A DNA stretch of 64,000 bases from Marinobacter sediminum. Lineage in GTDB: Bacteria; Pseudomonadota; Gammaproteobacteria; Pseudomonadales; Oleiphilaceae. How positions within the stretch are numbered: the stretch's first letter is position 1; the number at the start of each line of letters is the position of its first letter. The stretch lies in contig NZ_JAGTWY010000001.1 of assembly GCF_023657445.1 (NCBI RefSeq), positions 3,472,001 to 3,536,000 on the forward strand, in the 5' to 3' direction. The position numbers and the translations under genes are program-made. Below are positions 46,478-54,983 of the stretch, piece after piece. The notes under the pieces are model-generated. The model saw nothing but the letters and a program-made list of their open reading frames with translations, did not search any database and was not told where the DNA came from.

Positions 46478-47409
46478 ATGCGAAACCCCGCATTCTGATT
46501 GTTGGCGCTGGCGCTATAGGTGGCTTTTACGGCGCCATTCTCAAGAAAGCTGGTTGTTCGGTAAGCACAGTATTGCGCTCCGACTACCAAGTGGTGAAGG
46601 AAAAGGGTATCCGTATCAACAGCCCTTTGGGGGATTTGTCGTACCAGCCGGATCATGTATACCGCGACGGCGATACACCGGAGACCATGCCGGACTACCT
46701 GCTTCTGTGTGTGAAAGTGTTACCCGGCGCCAATCGGGCCGAACTGGTTAAGCCCTGGATGGGACCGAACACCCGTCTGGTACTGATCGAAAATGGTCTG
46801 GACATCGAGCGGGAACTGGCGGAGGCGTTTCCTGACAATCCCCTCATCAGCTGCCTGGCCTTCATTGCCGCCAGCCGGTTGGAGTCGGGCGTGGTTGAGC
46901 ACAAGGCCTATGGCAAACTGGTCATGGGCAGTTACCCCAAAGGGATCGACGAGCATTGCCGGACTCTATCGGAGCTATTCATCGAGGGCGGAATCAAGGT
47001 GGGCCTGACCGAGGCGGTGGTCGGTGAGCGCTGGCGCAAATGCCTGTGGAATACCCCGTTCAACCCGTTGTCGGTGATTGCTAACGGTGCTGACACGAAA
47101 ACGATTCTGGATACTGAAGGCGGCGAGGGGCTGATTCGGGCCATGATTCAGGAAGTGATGGACGTGGCTGCCGCCGACGGGTATCCCATGGACGAATCCC
47201 TGATTGATCAGAACATTGAGGGGACACGGAAGATGCCAGCCTACAAGAACAGTATGGCCCTCGACTACATCAATGGTCGCCCGATCGAGAGAGATGCCGT
47301 CATAGGCAATGTGGTGGCCATTGCCCAGCGTCATGGTGTCCGGGTTCCTCACCTGAATACCGTACTGGTTGCCCTGAAGATGCGAGCCAGACTGGAAGGC
47401 AGGAATTAA
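46474..47409 (+). CDS. PanE/ApbA-like 2-dehydropantoate reductase family protein
   Basis: 311 residues from the ATG at 46474, which overlaps the ligase stop (ATGA); the in-frame start at 46426 lies inside the ligase gene. Rossmann motif GAGAIGGFYG at 11-20, catalytic Lys in ERWRKCLWNTPFNPLS near 185-200. True ketopantoate reductases are shorter on side-chain specificity loops; its place at the end of an acyl operon suggests a different 2-oxo or 3-oxo acid substrate. A terminator follows, closing the operon. Confidence 0.87.
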   Translation: MNAKPRILIVGAGAIGGFYGAILKKAGCSVSTVLRSDYQVVKEKGIRINSPLGDLSYQPDHVYRDGDTPETMPDYLLLCVKVLPGANRAELVKPWMGPNTRLVLIENGLDIERELAEAFPDNPLISCLAFIAASRLESGVVEHKAYGKLVMGSYPKGIDEHCRTLSELFIEGGIKVGLTEAVVGERWRKCLWNTPFNPLSVIANGADTKTILDTEGGEGLIRAMIQEVMDVAAADGYPMDESLIDQNIEGTRKMPAYKNSMALDYINGRPIERDAVIGNVVAIAQRHGVRVPHLNTVLVALKMRARLEGRN

Positions 47410-47435
47410 AAGGTAAGGGGCTCTCTCATTAACAG

Positions 47436-47471
47436 GCTGTGGTGGCCCGGGCGGCCGCACAGCTTTTGTTT
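47436..47471 (+). terminator. Terminator of the ACAD11-type operon
   Basis: GCTGTG (47436-47441) pairs with CACAGC (47458-47463), with inner GGCC/GGCC pairs, followed by TTTTGTTT. Confidence 0.75.
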
Positions 47472-47491
47472 CCCGATATGACGTACCGGGT

Positions 47492-47908
47492 TCAGGATCT
47501 TTTTGGAGTGCTTTCGATGCCGTCTTTCGGCGACCCTGAACCGGATTTGTCGGCCGGTAAAGAGTCCTGTCCTACGCTGACAGACGTCATCGGATTGGTT
47601 GACCTTCGCTGCAGGAGTTCAGCGAAATCGAGCAGGAGTTGACGGTCCTCTTCAAGGAGGGAAATGAAGGCAGCATTCAGCGCGACCTGCTCTGAGTCTA
47701 GTTGCTTTTTCTCGGCCACTGAGAAAATGTCCGTCAGTGACAGATCCAGAGCTTCAGCAAGCCGATACAGCAGTTCCAGGCTTGGCCTCGCCAGGCCTCT
47801 CTCAATCCGGGACAGGTTGCCGACATGGGAATCACAGCGGTCCGCTAACTCGGCCAGGGTCATCCCCTGCTGTTTCCTCAAACGCCTGATTGCCTGCCCT
47901 AGATTCAT
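47492..47908 (-). CDS. XRE-family transcriptional regulator
   Basis: 138 residues. The HTH domain fills about 5-62 (LAELADRCDSHVGNLSRIER as the recognition part). The C-terminal tail (about 65-138) is polar and likely flexible, with no ligand-binding domain. Convergent with the ACAD11-type operon and upstream of the minus-strand acyl unit. A palindrome 30 bases before its start suggests autoregulation. Confidence 0.88.
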   Translation of the reverse strand: MNLGQAIRRLRKQQGMTLAELADRCDSHVGNLSRIERGLARPSLELLYRLAEALDLSLTDIFSVAEKKQLDSEQVALNAAFISLLEEDRQLLLDFAELLQRRSTNPMTSVSVGQDSLPADKSGSGSPKDGIESTPKRS

Positions 47909-47937
47909 GTGATCTACCTGTTGGCTAAGATCATGAT

Positions 47938-47958
47938 ATTACAGACTAAAGTCGTAAT
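47938..47958. promoter_or_regulatory. Palindromic operator candidate of the XRE regulator
   Basis: ATTAC and GTAAT outer arms with GACT/AGTC inner arms around AA; 9 of 10 positions pair. A second small hairpin, GTGC-ATAAA-GCAC, lies at about 47967-47979. The rest of the 258-base spacer to 48166 holds a direct repeat TTTAAAGG but no gene. Confidence 0.5.
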
Positions 47959-48166
47959 ACACAAAGGTGCATAAAGCACATAAATACGCTGGAAAAAGGC
48001 TGTAACAGCATTTATTTAAAGGCGCATTGCTGGCTATGATTCCGTTTAAAGGATAGACCGGGGCTGGAGGGTTGTAATGTTTTTTCGGAGCGTGGCCTGC
48101 AGATCGGGTTGAGGTTGCCTGCTTCCCGGCGCCCGCCTGAACACCATTCAGACAGGCAATGCCGTA

Positions 48167-48622
48167 TCAGGCGACGTACATGACAAGGTTCTCAGCCACA
48201 CAGGCGGGCCGGTCTTCGCCCTTGATCTCGATGGTGGTCCGGTAGGTAGCGAGGGTTCGTTGTTCGTCCACCCGAGCCACATCCAGTAATTCTACTTTGG
48301 TGCGGATATCCGACCCGGATTTAACCGCGGACGGAAATCGCAACTTGTTCATACCATAGTTAATGGTTGCCGTGGGGCCGGTCACCTTGAGAGCTTGCGG
48401 GTTTAGCCTCGACATCAATGATACGGTCAGATAGCCATGGGCAATCGGACTTTTCCAGGGTGATTCCCTTTTTGCCCGTTCGACATCGAGGTGAATCCAC
48501 TGGTGGTCCCCGGTGGCGTCCGCAAACGCTTCAATCATGTCCTGGGTGATGGTCAGCCAGGGGCTGTGGCTGACAAGAGTGCCTTTGTGATCAGCCAGTT
48601 CCTCGAGTTTGACTTCAATCAT
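48167..48622 (-). CDS. MaoC-like (R)-enoyl-CoA hydratase
   Basis: 151 residues from the ATG at 48622, chosen for the AGGAGAGG ribosome site. Hotdog fold with the hydratase signature Asp39...His44 in GDHQWIHLD and SPIAHGYLT near 59-66. Hydrates a 2-enoyl-CoA. Thirteen bases after the aldolase-like gene, same strand, hence cotranscribed. Confidence 0.88.
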   Translation of the reverse strand: MIEVKLEELADHKGTLVSHSPWLTITQDMIEAFADATGDHQWIHLDVERAKRESPWKSPIAHGYLTVSLMSRLNPQALKVTGPTATINYGMNKLRFPSAVKSGSDIRTKVELLDVARVDEQRTLATYRTTIEIKGEDRPACVAENLVMYVA

Positions 48623-48635
48623 CGTGTTCCTCTCC

Positions 48636-49397
48636 TTACACGCCATAGCCCGGATTCTTGCTGTCCAGCAGGCGCAAAAGCGCCGGCCAGGTCAGTTTGG
48701 AGGCCGCCCCCAATGATTGGGACTGTTCCGCTGTTGTCTGGATGGCCTGTTCAGAGGGCATCCAGGTGGGGCCGCAGCTCTGTGCTTTTACCTGTATCTC
48801 ACAGGCTTTCATCAGGAAATACAGGTAGGTAAAGGTTTCGGGAACGTCTTTCCCGGCGGTCAGAACGCCGTGGTTGCGCAGCATCATCATGGATTTGTTG
48901 CCAAGATCGCGGATCAGTCGTTCACGCTCGTCCAGGTTCAGGGCTACGCCTTCGTAGTCATGGTAGCTCAGATGGTCAAGGCAGAGCATGGCGGTCTGGC
49001 TGAGTGGCAGCAGGCCGTCCCGGTGTGCAGAGACAGCAACCCCGTCAGCAGCATGAAGGTGCATCACTGCCCCGGCGTCTTCACGGCCCATATGCACGGC
49101 ACTGTGAATGGTGAAGCCGGCGGGATTGACGCGGCCAAGGCCTCCCGATGTCACCACCTGGCCGTCGCGATCCACCTTCACCAGTGATGACGCGGTGATT
49201 TCATGGAAGAGCAGGCCATAGGGGTTGATCAGGAAATGGTGTTCCGGGCCGGGCACCCGTGCTGACAGGTGGGTGAACACCAGGTCGTCCCAGCCGAACA
49301 GGGCAACCAGGCGATAGGCCGCGGCAAGTTCCGTGCGGACTCTCCATTCGGCTTTTCTGAGTGTTTCTGTCTCGGTGGTTGCGGTGCTTGTTGTCAT
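48636..49397 (-). CDS. Class II aldolase/adducin-family protein
   Basis: 253 residues. Zinc ligands expected from AVMHLHAADG (His-x-His near 112-114) and RNHGVLTAG (His near 171). The family includes fuculose-phosphate aldolase and many dehydratase-like or decarboxylase-like members of unknown substrate. Follows a terminator that ends the acyl-CoA dehydrogenase pair, so it is read either by read-through or by its own promoter in a spacer of only about 30 bases. Confidence 0.87.
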   Translation of the reverse strand: MTTSTATTETETLRKAEWRVRTELAAAYRLVALFGWDDLVFTHLSARVPGPEHHFLINPYGLLFHEITASSLVKVDRDGQVVTSGGLGRVNPAGFTIHSAVHMGREDAGAVMHLHAADGVAVSAHRDGLLPLSQTAMLCLDHLSYHDYEGVALNLDERERLIRDLGNKSMMMLRNHGVLTAGKDVPETFTYLYFLMKACEIQVKAQSCGPTWMPSEQAIQTTAEQSQSLGAASKLTWPALLRLLDSKNPGYGV

Positions 49398-49427
49398 CTT
49401 GTGGTCACCTTGCTGCTATCCGGAAAC

Positions 49428-49458
49428 AAAAAAGGGGGCAGCCAAAAGGCCACCCCCG
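49428..49458 (-). terminator. Terminator after the acyl-CoA dehydrogenase pair
   Basis: On the minus strand GGGGG/CCCCC and GGC/GCC arms around TTTT, followed by TTTTTTG. It separates two dehydrogenase genes from the aldolase-maoC pair. Confidence 0.8.
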
Positions 49459-49507
49459 AACAGGACCTCTGGCTGAACAGAGGCCCCTGGCTCACTATCG
49501 GACGGGG

Positions 49508-50650
49508 TTAGCTGGCCTTTAACAGGGCTGCATACCGCTCCAGGTGGAAATCGTCGTCGCCCAGCTGATGGTTAATCATGATCAGGCGCTTGGCATAGTG
49601 GGCAAAGTTGTATTCCCAGGTCATGCCAATGCCGCCGTGGGACTGGATGCCGTTCTCGGAAATGAACTGTCCACTGCGGCCGATGACGTTTTTGGCGGCG
49701 GCAAGAACCTGGCGACGTTCATCGCTCTGTTCTTCGTCGGCCACGCTGGCGGCCAGAATAGCCATGGATCGGGCCTGCTCCAGCTCCGACATCATGTCCA
49801 CCATGCGGTGTTGCAGCACCTGGAATTTCCCAATGGGTACGCCAAACTGCTTGCGCTGCTTGAGGTAATCAAGGGTCAGGTCGTTCGCCACTTCCATTAC
49901 CCCAACCGCCTCGGCACAGAGCGCGGCTATGGCGCGACCAGTCTGGTATTCGATGATATCGGCCGCCTTGCCTTCTTCACCCAGCAGGGCATCGGCACTG
50001 ACCTGAACATCATTCAGGGCAATGTCGCAGCCTTTTGAGCCGTCAATGGTTGGGTAGGTGCGACGGTCGATGCCGGCGGCATCCGGAGTCAGGGCAAACA
50101 GGCTGATACCATCGGCATCGCGGCTGGCCCCGGAGGTGCGGGCAGACACGATGATCAGGCCGGCGCAGTGGCCGCCGATCACGACCGCTTTCCGACCGTT
50201 GAGAACGTAACCATCGCCGGATTTTTCGGCACGCGTTTCCACATCGTTACCGTCATAGAAGCTCTGGGGCTCCTGCAGTGCTACCGCGGCTTTCAGCTCG
50301 CCGCTGGCGATGCCGCCCAGCCACTTTTCTTTCTGGCTGTCATTGCCAGCCTGGCTGATCAGGCCGCCGCCAAAAATGACGGACTGCAGGTATGGCTCGA
50401 GGCAAAGGCCGCGACCCAGTTCGGTCATGACAGATTGAACCTCAACACCGCCACCGCCGAAACCGCCCAGATCCTCAGAGAAGGGAACGGCGGTCAGGCC
50501 CAGTTCGCTGAGCTGTTGCCAGAAGTCTTCGCTGAAGCCGGCTTCGGTTTCGCTAAATGCCAGGCGCTTTTCAAAACTGTATTCACCGCGCACCAGGCGG
50601 GCCACGGTGTCCTGCAGCATCTGCTGCTCTTCATTCAGTCGGAAATCCAT
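49508..50650 (-). CDS. Acyl-CoA dehydrogenase, small subunit type (PimD-like)
   Basis: 380 residues with the acyl-CoA dehydrogenase fold, starting MDFRLNEEQQMLQDTV as in pimeloyl-CoA dehydrogenase small subunits. Where the large subunit has YERTG (catalytic Glu), this chain has YQTG at 235-238, so it probably supplies FAD/substrate binding without the catalytic base. Ten bases after the large-subunit gene; an obligate heteromer is likely. Confidence 0.88.
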   Translation of the reverse strand: MDFRLNEEQQMLQDTVARLVRGEYSFEKRLAFSETEAGFSEDFWQQLSELGLTAVPFSEDLGGFGGGGVEVQSVMTELGRGLCLEPYLQSVIFGGGLISQAGNDSQKEKWLGGIASGELKAAVALQEPQSFYDGNDVETRAEKSGDGYVLNGRKAVVIGGHCAGLIIVSARTSGASRDADGISLFALTPDAAGIDRRTYPTIDGSKGCDIALNDVQVSADALLGEEGKAADIIEYQTGRAIAALCAEAVGVMEVANDLTLDYLKQRKQFGVPIGKFQVLQHRMVDMMSELEQARSMAILAASVADEEQSDERRQVLAAAKNVIGRSGQFISENGIQSHGGIGMTWEYNFAHYAKRLIMINHQLGDDDFHLERYAALLKAS

Positions 50651-50660
50651 GGTCGCCTCC

Positions 50661-51857
50661 TTAAAGCCCGAGAATCATTTTCGACACGATGTTCTTCTGG
50701 ATCTCGTTGGATCCGCCGAAAATCGAGAGCTTACGGTTGTTGAAATACTGGGCTGACAACGGTGCCGCGTTTTCGTCTGAGAGGAAGTCGCCCTCGTAAT
50801 CGAGGTCCAGTTCTTCTTCGACGAATGGAATCGCATAGGGTCCGATGGCGCGCCGAGCCAGATCATTGATCGACTGGCGGATTTCAGTGCCTTTGACCTT
50901 GAGCATGGAGCTTTCGGCACCGGGCATTCCGCCACCTTCGACAGACGCGATAATGCGCAGGTTACTGATGGCAGCGGCGGTCAGGTCGATCTCAACCCTG
51001 GCGATGCGCTGGCTGAATGACGCATCCTCGATCAGCGGACGTCCGTTCTTCATGCGACGGGACGCCAGTTGTTTGAGGTGTGAGAGTGCGGCCTTGGACA
51101 AGCCAACCCCTGCCAGACCGGTACGCTCATAGGTGAGAAGGTACTTGGCGTAGGTCCAGCCCTTGTCTTCTTCGCCCACCAGGTTCTCAACCGGCACCTT
51201 GACGTCTTCAAAGAAGACTTCATTCACTTCGTGCTCGCCATCCAGGGTGATGATGGGTCTTACGGAAATGCCTGGCGTATCCATGTCGATCAGCAGGAAG
51301 GAGATGCCTTCCTGGGCCTTAACCTCGGTGTTGGTGCGCACCAGGCAGAAAATCATGTTGGCGTGCTGGCCCAGAGTGGTCCAGGTTTTCTGACCGTTAA
51401 CGATATAGTGCTCGCCCTCACGCACGGCACGGGTTTTCAACGAGGCAAGGTCGGAACCTGCGCCGGGCTCAGAGTAACCCTGGCACCACCAGTCTTCGCC
51501 GCTGAGGATGCGTGGCAGGTAATGCTGCTTTTGTTCCTCATTGCCGAACTTGATGATAACCGGCGCTACCATGTTAACCCCGAACGGAATGGAGCGGGGT
51601 ACACCGTAACGGCAGGACTCTTCGTCCCAGATGTGCTTCTGGACCGGAGTCCACTTCACGCCGCCATACTCCTCCGGCCAGTGACTGGCATACCAGCCCT
51701 GAGTACTGAGTATTTTTTGCCATCGTTGATGGTCTTCCTTAGACAGACGGCGGAAACCCTTCACTTTGGCGGCGATGTCCGCCGGCAGCTTCTCATCCAG
51801 GAATGCCCGCACTTCGTCACGGAAGGCAAGTTCCTCGGCCGTGTAGTTCATGTTCAT
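50661..51857 (-). CDS. Acyl-CoA dehydrogenase, large subunit type (PimC-like)
   Basis: 398 residues. CQGYSEPGAGSDLASL at 125-140, catalytic Glu244 candidate in TYERTG, and the C-terminal FGGSNEIQKNI. Removes hydrogens across C2-C3 of an acyl-CoA, passing electrons to ETF. The paired large/small organisation matches bacterial heteromeric dehydrogenases for dicarboxylyl or side-chain acyl-CoAs. First gene of its unit; the region upstream is AT-rich with no clear operator. Confidence 0.9.
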   Translation of the reverse strand: MNMNYTAEELAFRDEVRAFLDEKLPADIAAKVKGFRRLSKEDHQRWQKILSTQGWYASHWPEEYGGVKWTPVQKHIWDEESCRYGVPRSIPFGVNMVAPVIIKFGNEEQKQHYLPRILSGEDWWCQGYSEPGAGSDLASLKTRAVREGEHYIVNGQKTWTTLGQHANMIFCLVRTNTEVKAQEGISFLLIDMDTPGISVRPIITLDGEHEVNEVFFEDVKVPVENLVGEEDKGWTYAKYLLTYERTGLAGVGLSKAALSHLKQLASRRMKNGRPLIEDASFSQRIARVEIDLTAAAISNLRIIASVEGGGMPGAESSMLKVKGTEIRQSINDLARRAIGPYAIPFVEEELDLDYEGDFLSDENAAPLSAQYFNNRKLSIFGGSNEIQKNIVSKMILGL

Positions 51858-52079
51858 GAAATAACCTCGTTTTGCGTTACAGCGAAAATATATACCGCAT
51901 AGCAGAATTACTCAATGATCGTTCAACGGTTCCGTCGCTGTCAACGAAAATGAAACAAGAAAACACCCAGTACGAACCGACTTTCCGAAAGGTGGCTTTA
52001 TGGCCCTATTGGGCGCCCCGCATTTTTTGGTAGAAGAGAATGCAAAAATGGGTACTGCTCAGCGGAATATAGAGATCAT
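51858..52079. other. Spacer upstream of the acyl-CoA dehydrogenase unit
   Basis: Part of a 632-base stretch (51858-52489) without an intact gene. This part is AT-rich and presumably holds the dehydrogenase promoter; the remainder is the decayed CBS gene and a short 3' tail. No repeat or RNA recognised. Confidence 0.45.
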
Positions 52080-52441
52080 AAGATACCGCACTGCGAATCT
52101 GGTGCTCGGGCGGTAGCGGCTGTGCCAGCACTTTCCACGTCATTCCAGTTCGCGCTTCTGGATTCTTCCGGGGATTCGCCGTCAGGGGAATTCGGTCTGC
52201 CGGCTACTCATTACAAGGACCTGTGTCGGGCAACGGTGGGTGATCTGGTCAGTACTTTCCGGGCCGTGCATTAGGAGTACATCCTGGTTGTGGATGACGA
52301 TCGTTACCGCGAAGGCGACAATACCTGCGTGGCATGATCTCGGCCGGCCAGCTTGTCGAGAAACTGCATATTCCCATTGATCTCGAGCATCGCGCGTCTT
52401 CGTTTTCGGAAATCGTAAACGTTGTGCAGGGGAATTTTTAG
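52080..52441 (+). pseudogene. Decayed CBS-domain protein gene
   Basis: Translation shows a CBS-like end: ATVGDLVSTFRAVH, an in-frame TAG at 52272-52274, then EYILVVDDDRYREG; after a frameshift of about +2 before 52334 the frame continues YLRGMISAGQLVEKLHIP and SFSEIVNVVQGNF to a TAG at 52439-52441. This is the pattern of a second CBS repeat broken by at least one nonsense and one frameshift change. The 5' part is not recognisable. A sequencing error could explain one defect but hardly both. Confidence 0.6.
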
Positions 52442-52489
52442 ACGTCACCGGTTCGATTTGCCCCGGCATACCCTCCATGGGTGACAGGG

Positions 52490-53824
52490 CTAGAGGCGAA
52501 CGGCTACGCCCAGCGTGGCCGTTCGCCGATTGTAGTCGTAGCGAGCAATATTGCTGTTGTTTTGAACCAGCTGCATGTGCAGCAGCACTGAAACGGTGTT
52601 GTTTGTCCGGTACTCGCCATCAATCGAGAAAGTCAGCCGGTTATCTTCCCGGCGGACAATCCATAGGCCCTCCGGAACCTCCAGTCGATGGGGGGTTCGG
52701 TAATAATTGAAGCGGTAACTGGCAGATGTGCCGAGTTCCAGGGAGGCGGTAACGGCGTATCCGGCTCTCACTGCCAGGGTCTGGCCGAGCGGAGAAACGC
52801 TGAAATACTCAGTGCCGGTATCGATATTCCGGCGATCGTCATAGTCCAGCCGGTATTTCAGGCTTGCCCGCCATGAATCCAGTCGCGCCTTATAGCGGGT
52901 GGTCAGCCGGTAGTGCTGGCCGTCATAGGCCCGGTAACGGTCCGCGGCGGCCACCTGTTCTGCATCGAGAGAGACGAAACAGTAGGCGTTTTCGGTGCTG
53001 AAGGCGCAATCTGATTTCTGGAAAGTGGAACTGACGCGTGCGCGTTGTTCCCGAGACTGCCCGCCCTGCCAGAGCTGGTCGCCACCCAGCCCGAGACTCA
53101 GCCGATAGCTGCCGGGGGAATGGACGCCGGCAACGTTAAGGCGGACCAGGTGGGTGTTGAAGTCATCCTGCTTTTTATACTCACGGCCATAAAGTTGCAG
53201 ATCCGTTTTGATGGCCTGGTCACCGGAGCGAAACGGGTAGCCGGAGAGTGCGTTGACCGACTCGAGAAAAGCGCCGCCCAGGGAGCTGGCAACGCTGTCA
53301 GGGAAAAGGGCAATGTTGTCGTCGTATCCCGCCGACAGCGAGAGCAGGGCTTGCCATCGGTCGGGTGCCGGTGGCGCACCCAGCTTGGCAAGCTGGCCTC
53401 GGGCCAACTTGGACAGGTTGTCCTCACGGCTTGCCAGCGCCGCTTCGCGAAATGCCCCACGAGCTTTTTCGGTCTGATCCTGGGCCAGCGCAATCAGCCC
53501 AAGGTTGTAAAACGCCAGCGCCCGTTGGGGTGAGGAAAGCAACTGCTGAAACATGCCCTTGGCGCTGCTGTAGTCCTTCATCTTGAAGTAGAGGACACCG
53601 AGGTTATAGGTAAGTGCCCGCGACTCCATGCTCTCGGCGGCGGCCTCCAGTAACTCACGGGCGCGCTCCAGGTTGTTGTTCTGGAAGGCTTCGATACCAG
53701 CCCTGAATTTCTGCTTCGGCGATGACGAAGCGCTGGCCTGACCCGCGTTGGCGAACTGAACGCAGAGGCAAACCAGCAGGATCGTGATCAGTCGGTGGAA
53801 CAAACGCACTTTTCCTCGAGCCAC
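52490..53824 (-). CDS. TPR outer-membrane beta-barrel protein (Slam-like)
   Basis: 444 residues: signal peptide about 1-31, TPR-like helices about 38-145, and a C-terminal region (about 155-444) of alternating strands with many Tyr/Arg, consistent with a 14-strand barrel. The layout is that of surface lipoprotein assembly modifiers (DUF560). Last gene of the ECF sigma operon, 16 bases after the acidic secreted protein. It may move or display that protein; this is inference from layout. Confidence 0.78.
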   Translation of the reverse strand: MARGKVRLFHRLITILLVCLCVQFANAGQASASSSPKQKFRAGIEAFQNNNLERARELLEAAAESMESRALTYNLGVLYFKMKDYSSAKGMFQQLLSSPQRALAFYNLGLIALAQDQTEKARGAFREAALASREDNLSKLARGQLAKLGAPPAPDRWQALLSLSAGYDDNIALFPDSVASSLGGAFLESVNALSGYPFRSGDQAIKTDLQLYGREYKKQDDFNTHLVRLNVAGVHSPGSYRLSLGLGGDQLWQGGQSREQRARVSSTFQKSDCAFSTENAYCFVSLDAEQVAAADRYRAYDGQHYRLTTRYKARLDSWRASLKYRLDYDDRRNIDTGTEYFSVSPLGQTLAVRAGYAVTASLELGTSASYRFNYYRTPHRLEVPEGLWIVRREDNRLTFSIDGEYRTNNTVSVLLHMQLVQNNSNIARYDYNRRTATLGVAVRL

Positions 53825-53840
53825 TCCAGTATTTCCGCGG

Positions 53841-54314
53841 CTACTGATTGGTTACGTTATCGAGCGTGGACTGGCTGTTGTTGAGCACGTCCAGGTCGGG
53901 ATTCAGCAGGTCACCATCTGTCGGTAATTCTGTACCCGGCAGTTCAATCCCTGGCAGGTCCGTACCCGGTTGCCCGGCTATCGGTGTTTCAAGCAGGTCT
54001 TCGCCGGGAAGCTCGGTGCCGAATGCATCACGGGTCTCGCGGGACTGCGAGGACACACCTTCTTCGAGATCCCAGGCCTCATTGGATAGCTCATTGGCAT
54101 CCAGTTGGTCCGGGCTTTCGGTGTCACTCAGGTCGTTGACCGACTCCGGTATCTGCATTTCCTGGACAAAAGCGTTGTCCAGCGCCTCTTCATCCGCAAC
54201 CATTCTCATGGTTACGTTGTAATCGTCTTCCGCCAACGCCATCGCTGGCGCCAGGCAAAAGCCAGAGAGCAGTATCCAGGCAAATCGACATTGTCTGGGG
54301 GTATTTGGGTTCAT
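53841..54314 (-). CDS. Acidic secreted protein of unknown function
   Basis: 157 residues. Signal peptide about 1-28 (ends AMALA), no lipobox cysteine. The mature chain is strongly acidic and low in complexity, with a GTDLPGIELPGTELP tandem near 115-130 built on a G-(T/I)-(D/E)-LP unit. No known domain recognised. Its ATG overlaps the anti-sigma gene stop by four bases. Confidence 0.78.
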   Translation of the reverse strand: MNPNTPRQCRFAWILLSGFCLAPAMALAEDDYNVTMRMVADEEALDNAFVQEMQIPESVNDLSDTESPDQLDANELSNEAWDLEEGVSSQSRETRDAFGTELPGEDLLETPIAGQPGTDLPGIELPGTELPTDGDLLNPDLDVLNNSQSTLDNVTNQ

Positions 54315-54973
54315 GACGATGGTTCCGTTTGCTTGCCAATATCCGTTCGGAAGGTTTTGCGTTTTTTGCCCTCGCCAAGATGCGCGACCAGCGTACCCTC
54401 ACCCGGGAATAGTATGTTCACCGGCAGTGCCAGCAGGTTGTCACCGGGCTTCAGGTTCACCTTCCAGCTAACCCGCTGTCGTCCGGGAAACGGTGTCAGC
54501 TCCATGTTGGGTGGCAGTTCCAGGGTCAGGGTCACGTCCTTCAGTGCTTCGGTTGACGTGAACGCAAGCCGAACCGTCTGTTGGGCTGAGTCCGAGGCTT
54601 CCAGCGCTAAAGGCTCTGCCTCTCCGGCGAACTCTGTGCCGGTTTGCGATGTCTGGGTGAACTGGGCGCCAATGAACACGCCGATCACCAGCGCTGCGGC
54701 CACCGCGCTACCCCAGACAGGCGTGCCCCAGCGACGCTGCCGGCCGGTGTGAGTCTTGCCCATGGCCTGGTCAAGAATCCGGGCCTCAAAATCAAAATCG
54801 GGTTCGGGAGTGCGGTCGTCGGCAATCTGCCGGGCAATAAAAGTCGCTGTCGAAAGGGCCTCGGCGCAGGAATCACAGGATGCGGCGTGCCCGCGCATCT
54901 GGCTCAGGGTGGCCTCAGTAATTTCATCGGCCGCCAAGGCATCCACATTGTTTTTGAATTCACTGCAGTTCAT
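54311..54973 (-). CDS. Zinc-finger anti-sigma factor
   Basis: 220 residues from the ATG at 54973 (GAGGTG upstream); the longer frame overlaps the sigma gene. N-terminal zf-HC2 motif HAASCDSC near 30-37 (His-x3-Cys-x2-Cys), a single membrane helix about 92-112, and an unusual C-terminal periplasmic beta-rich domain (about 135-210). Should hold the adjacent ECF sigma factor at the membrane and release it on an envelope signal. Eleven-base gap to the sigma gene stop. Confidence 0.85.
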   Translation of the reverse strand: MNCSEFKNNVDALAADEITEATLSQMRGHAASCDSCAEALSTATFIARQIADDRTPEPDFDFEARILDQAMGKTHTGRQRRWGTPVWGSAVAAALVIGVFIGAQFTQTSQTGTEFAGEAEPLALEASDSAQQTVRLAFTSTEALKDVTLTLELPPNMELTPFPGRQRVSWKVNLKPGDNLLALPVNILFPGEGTLVAHLGEGKKRKTFRTDIGKQTEPSS

Positions 54974-54983
54974 TGCATTCACC

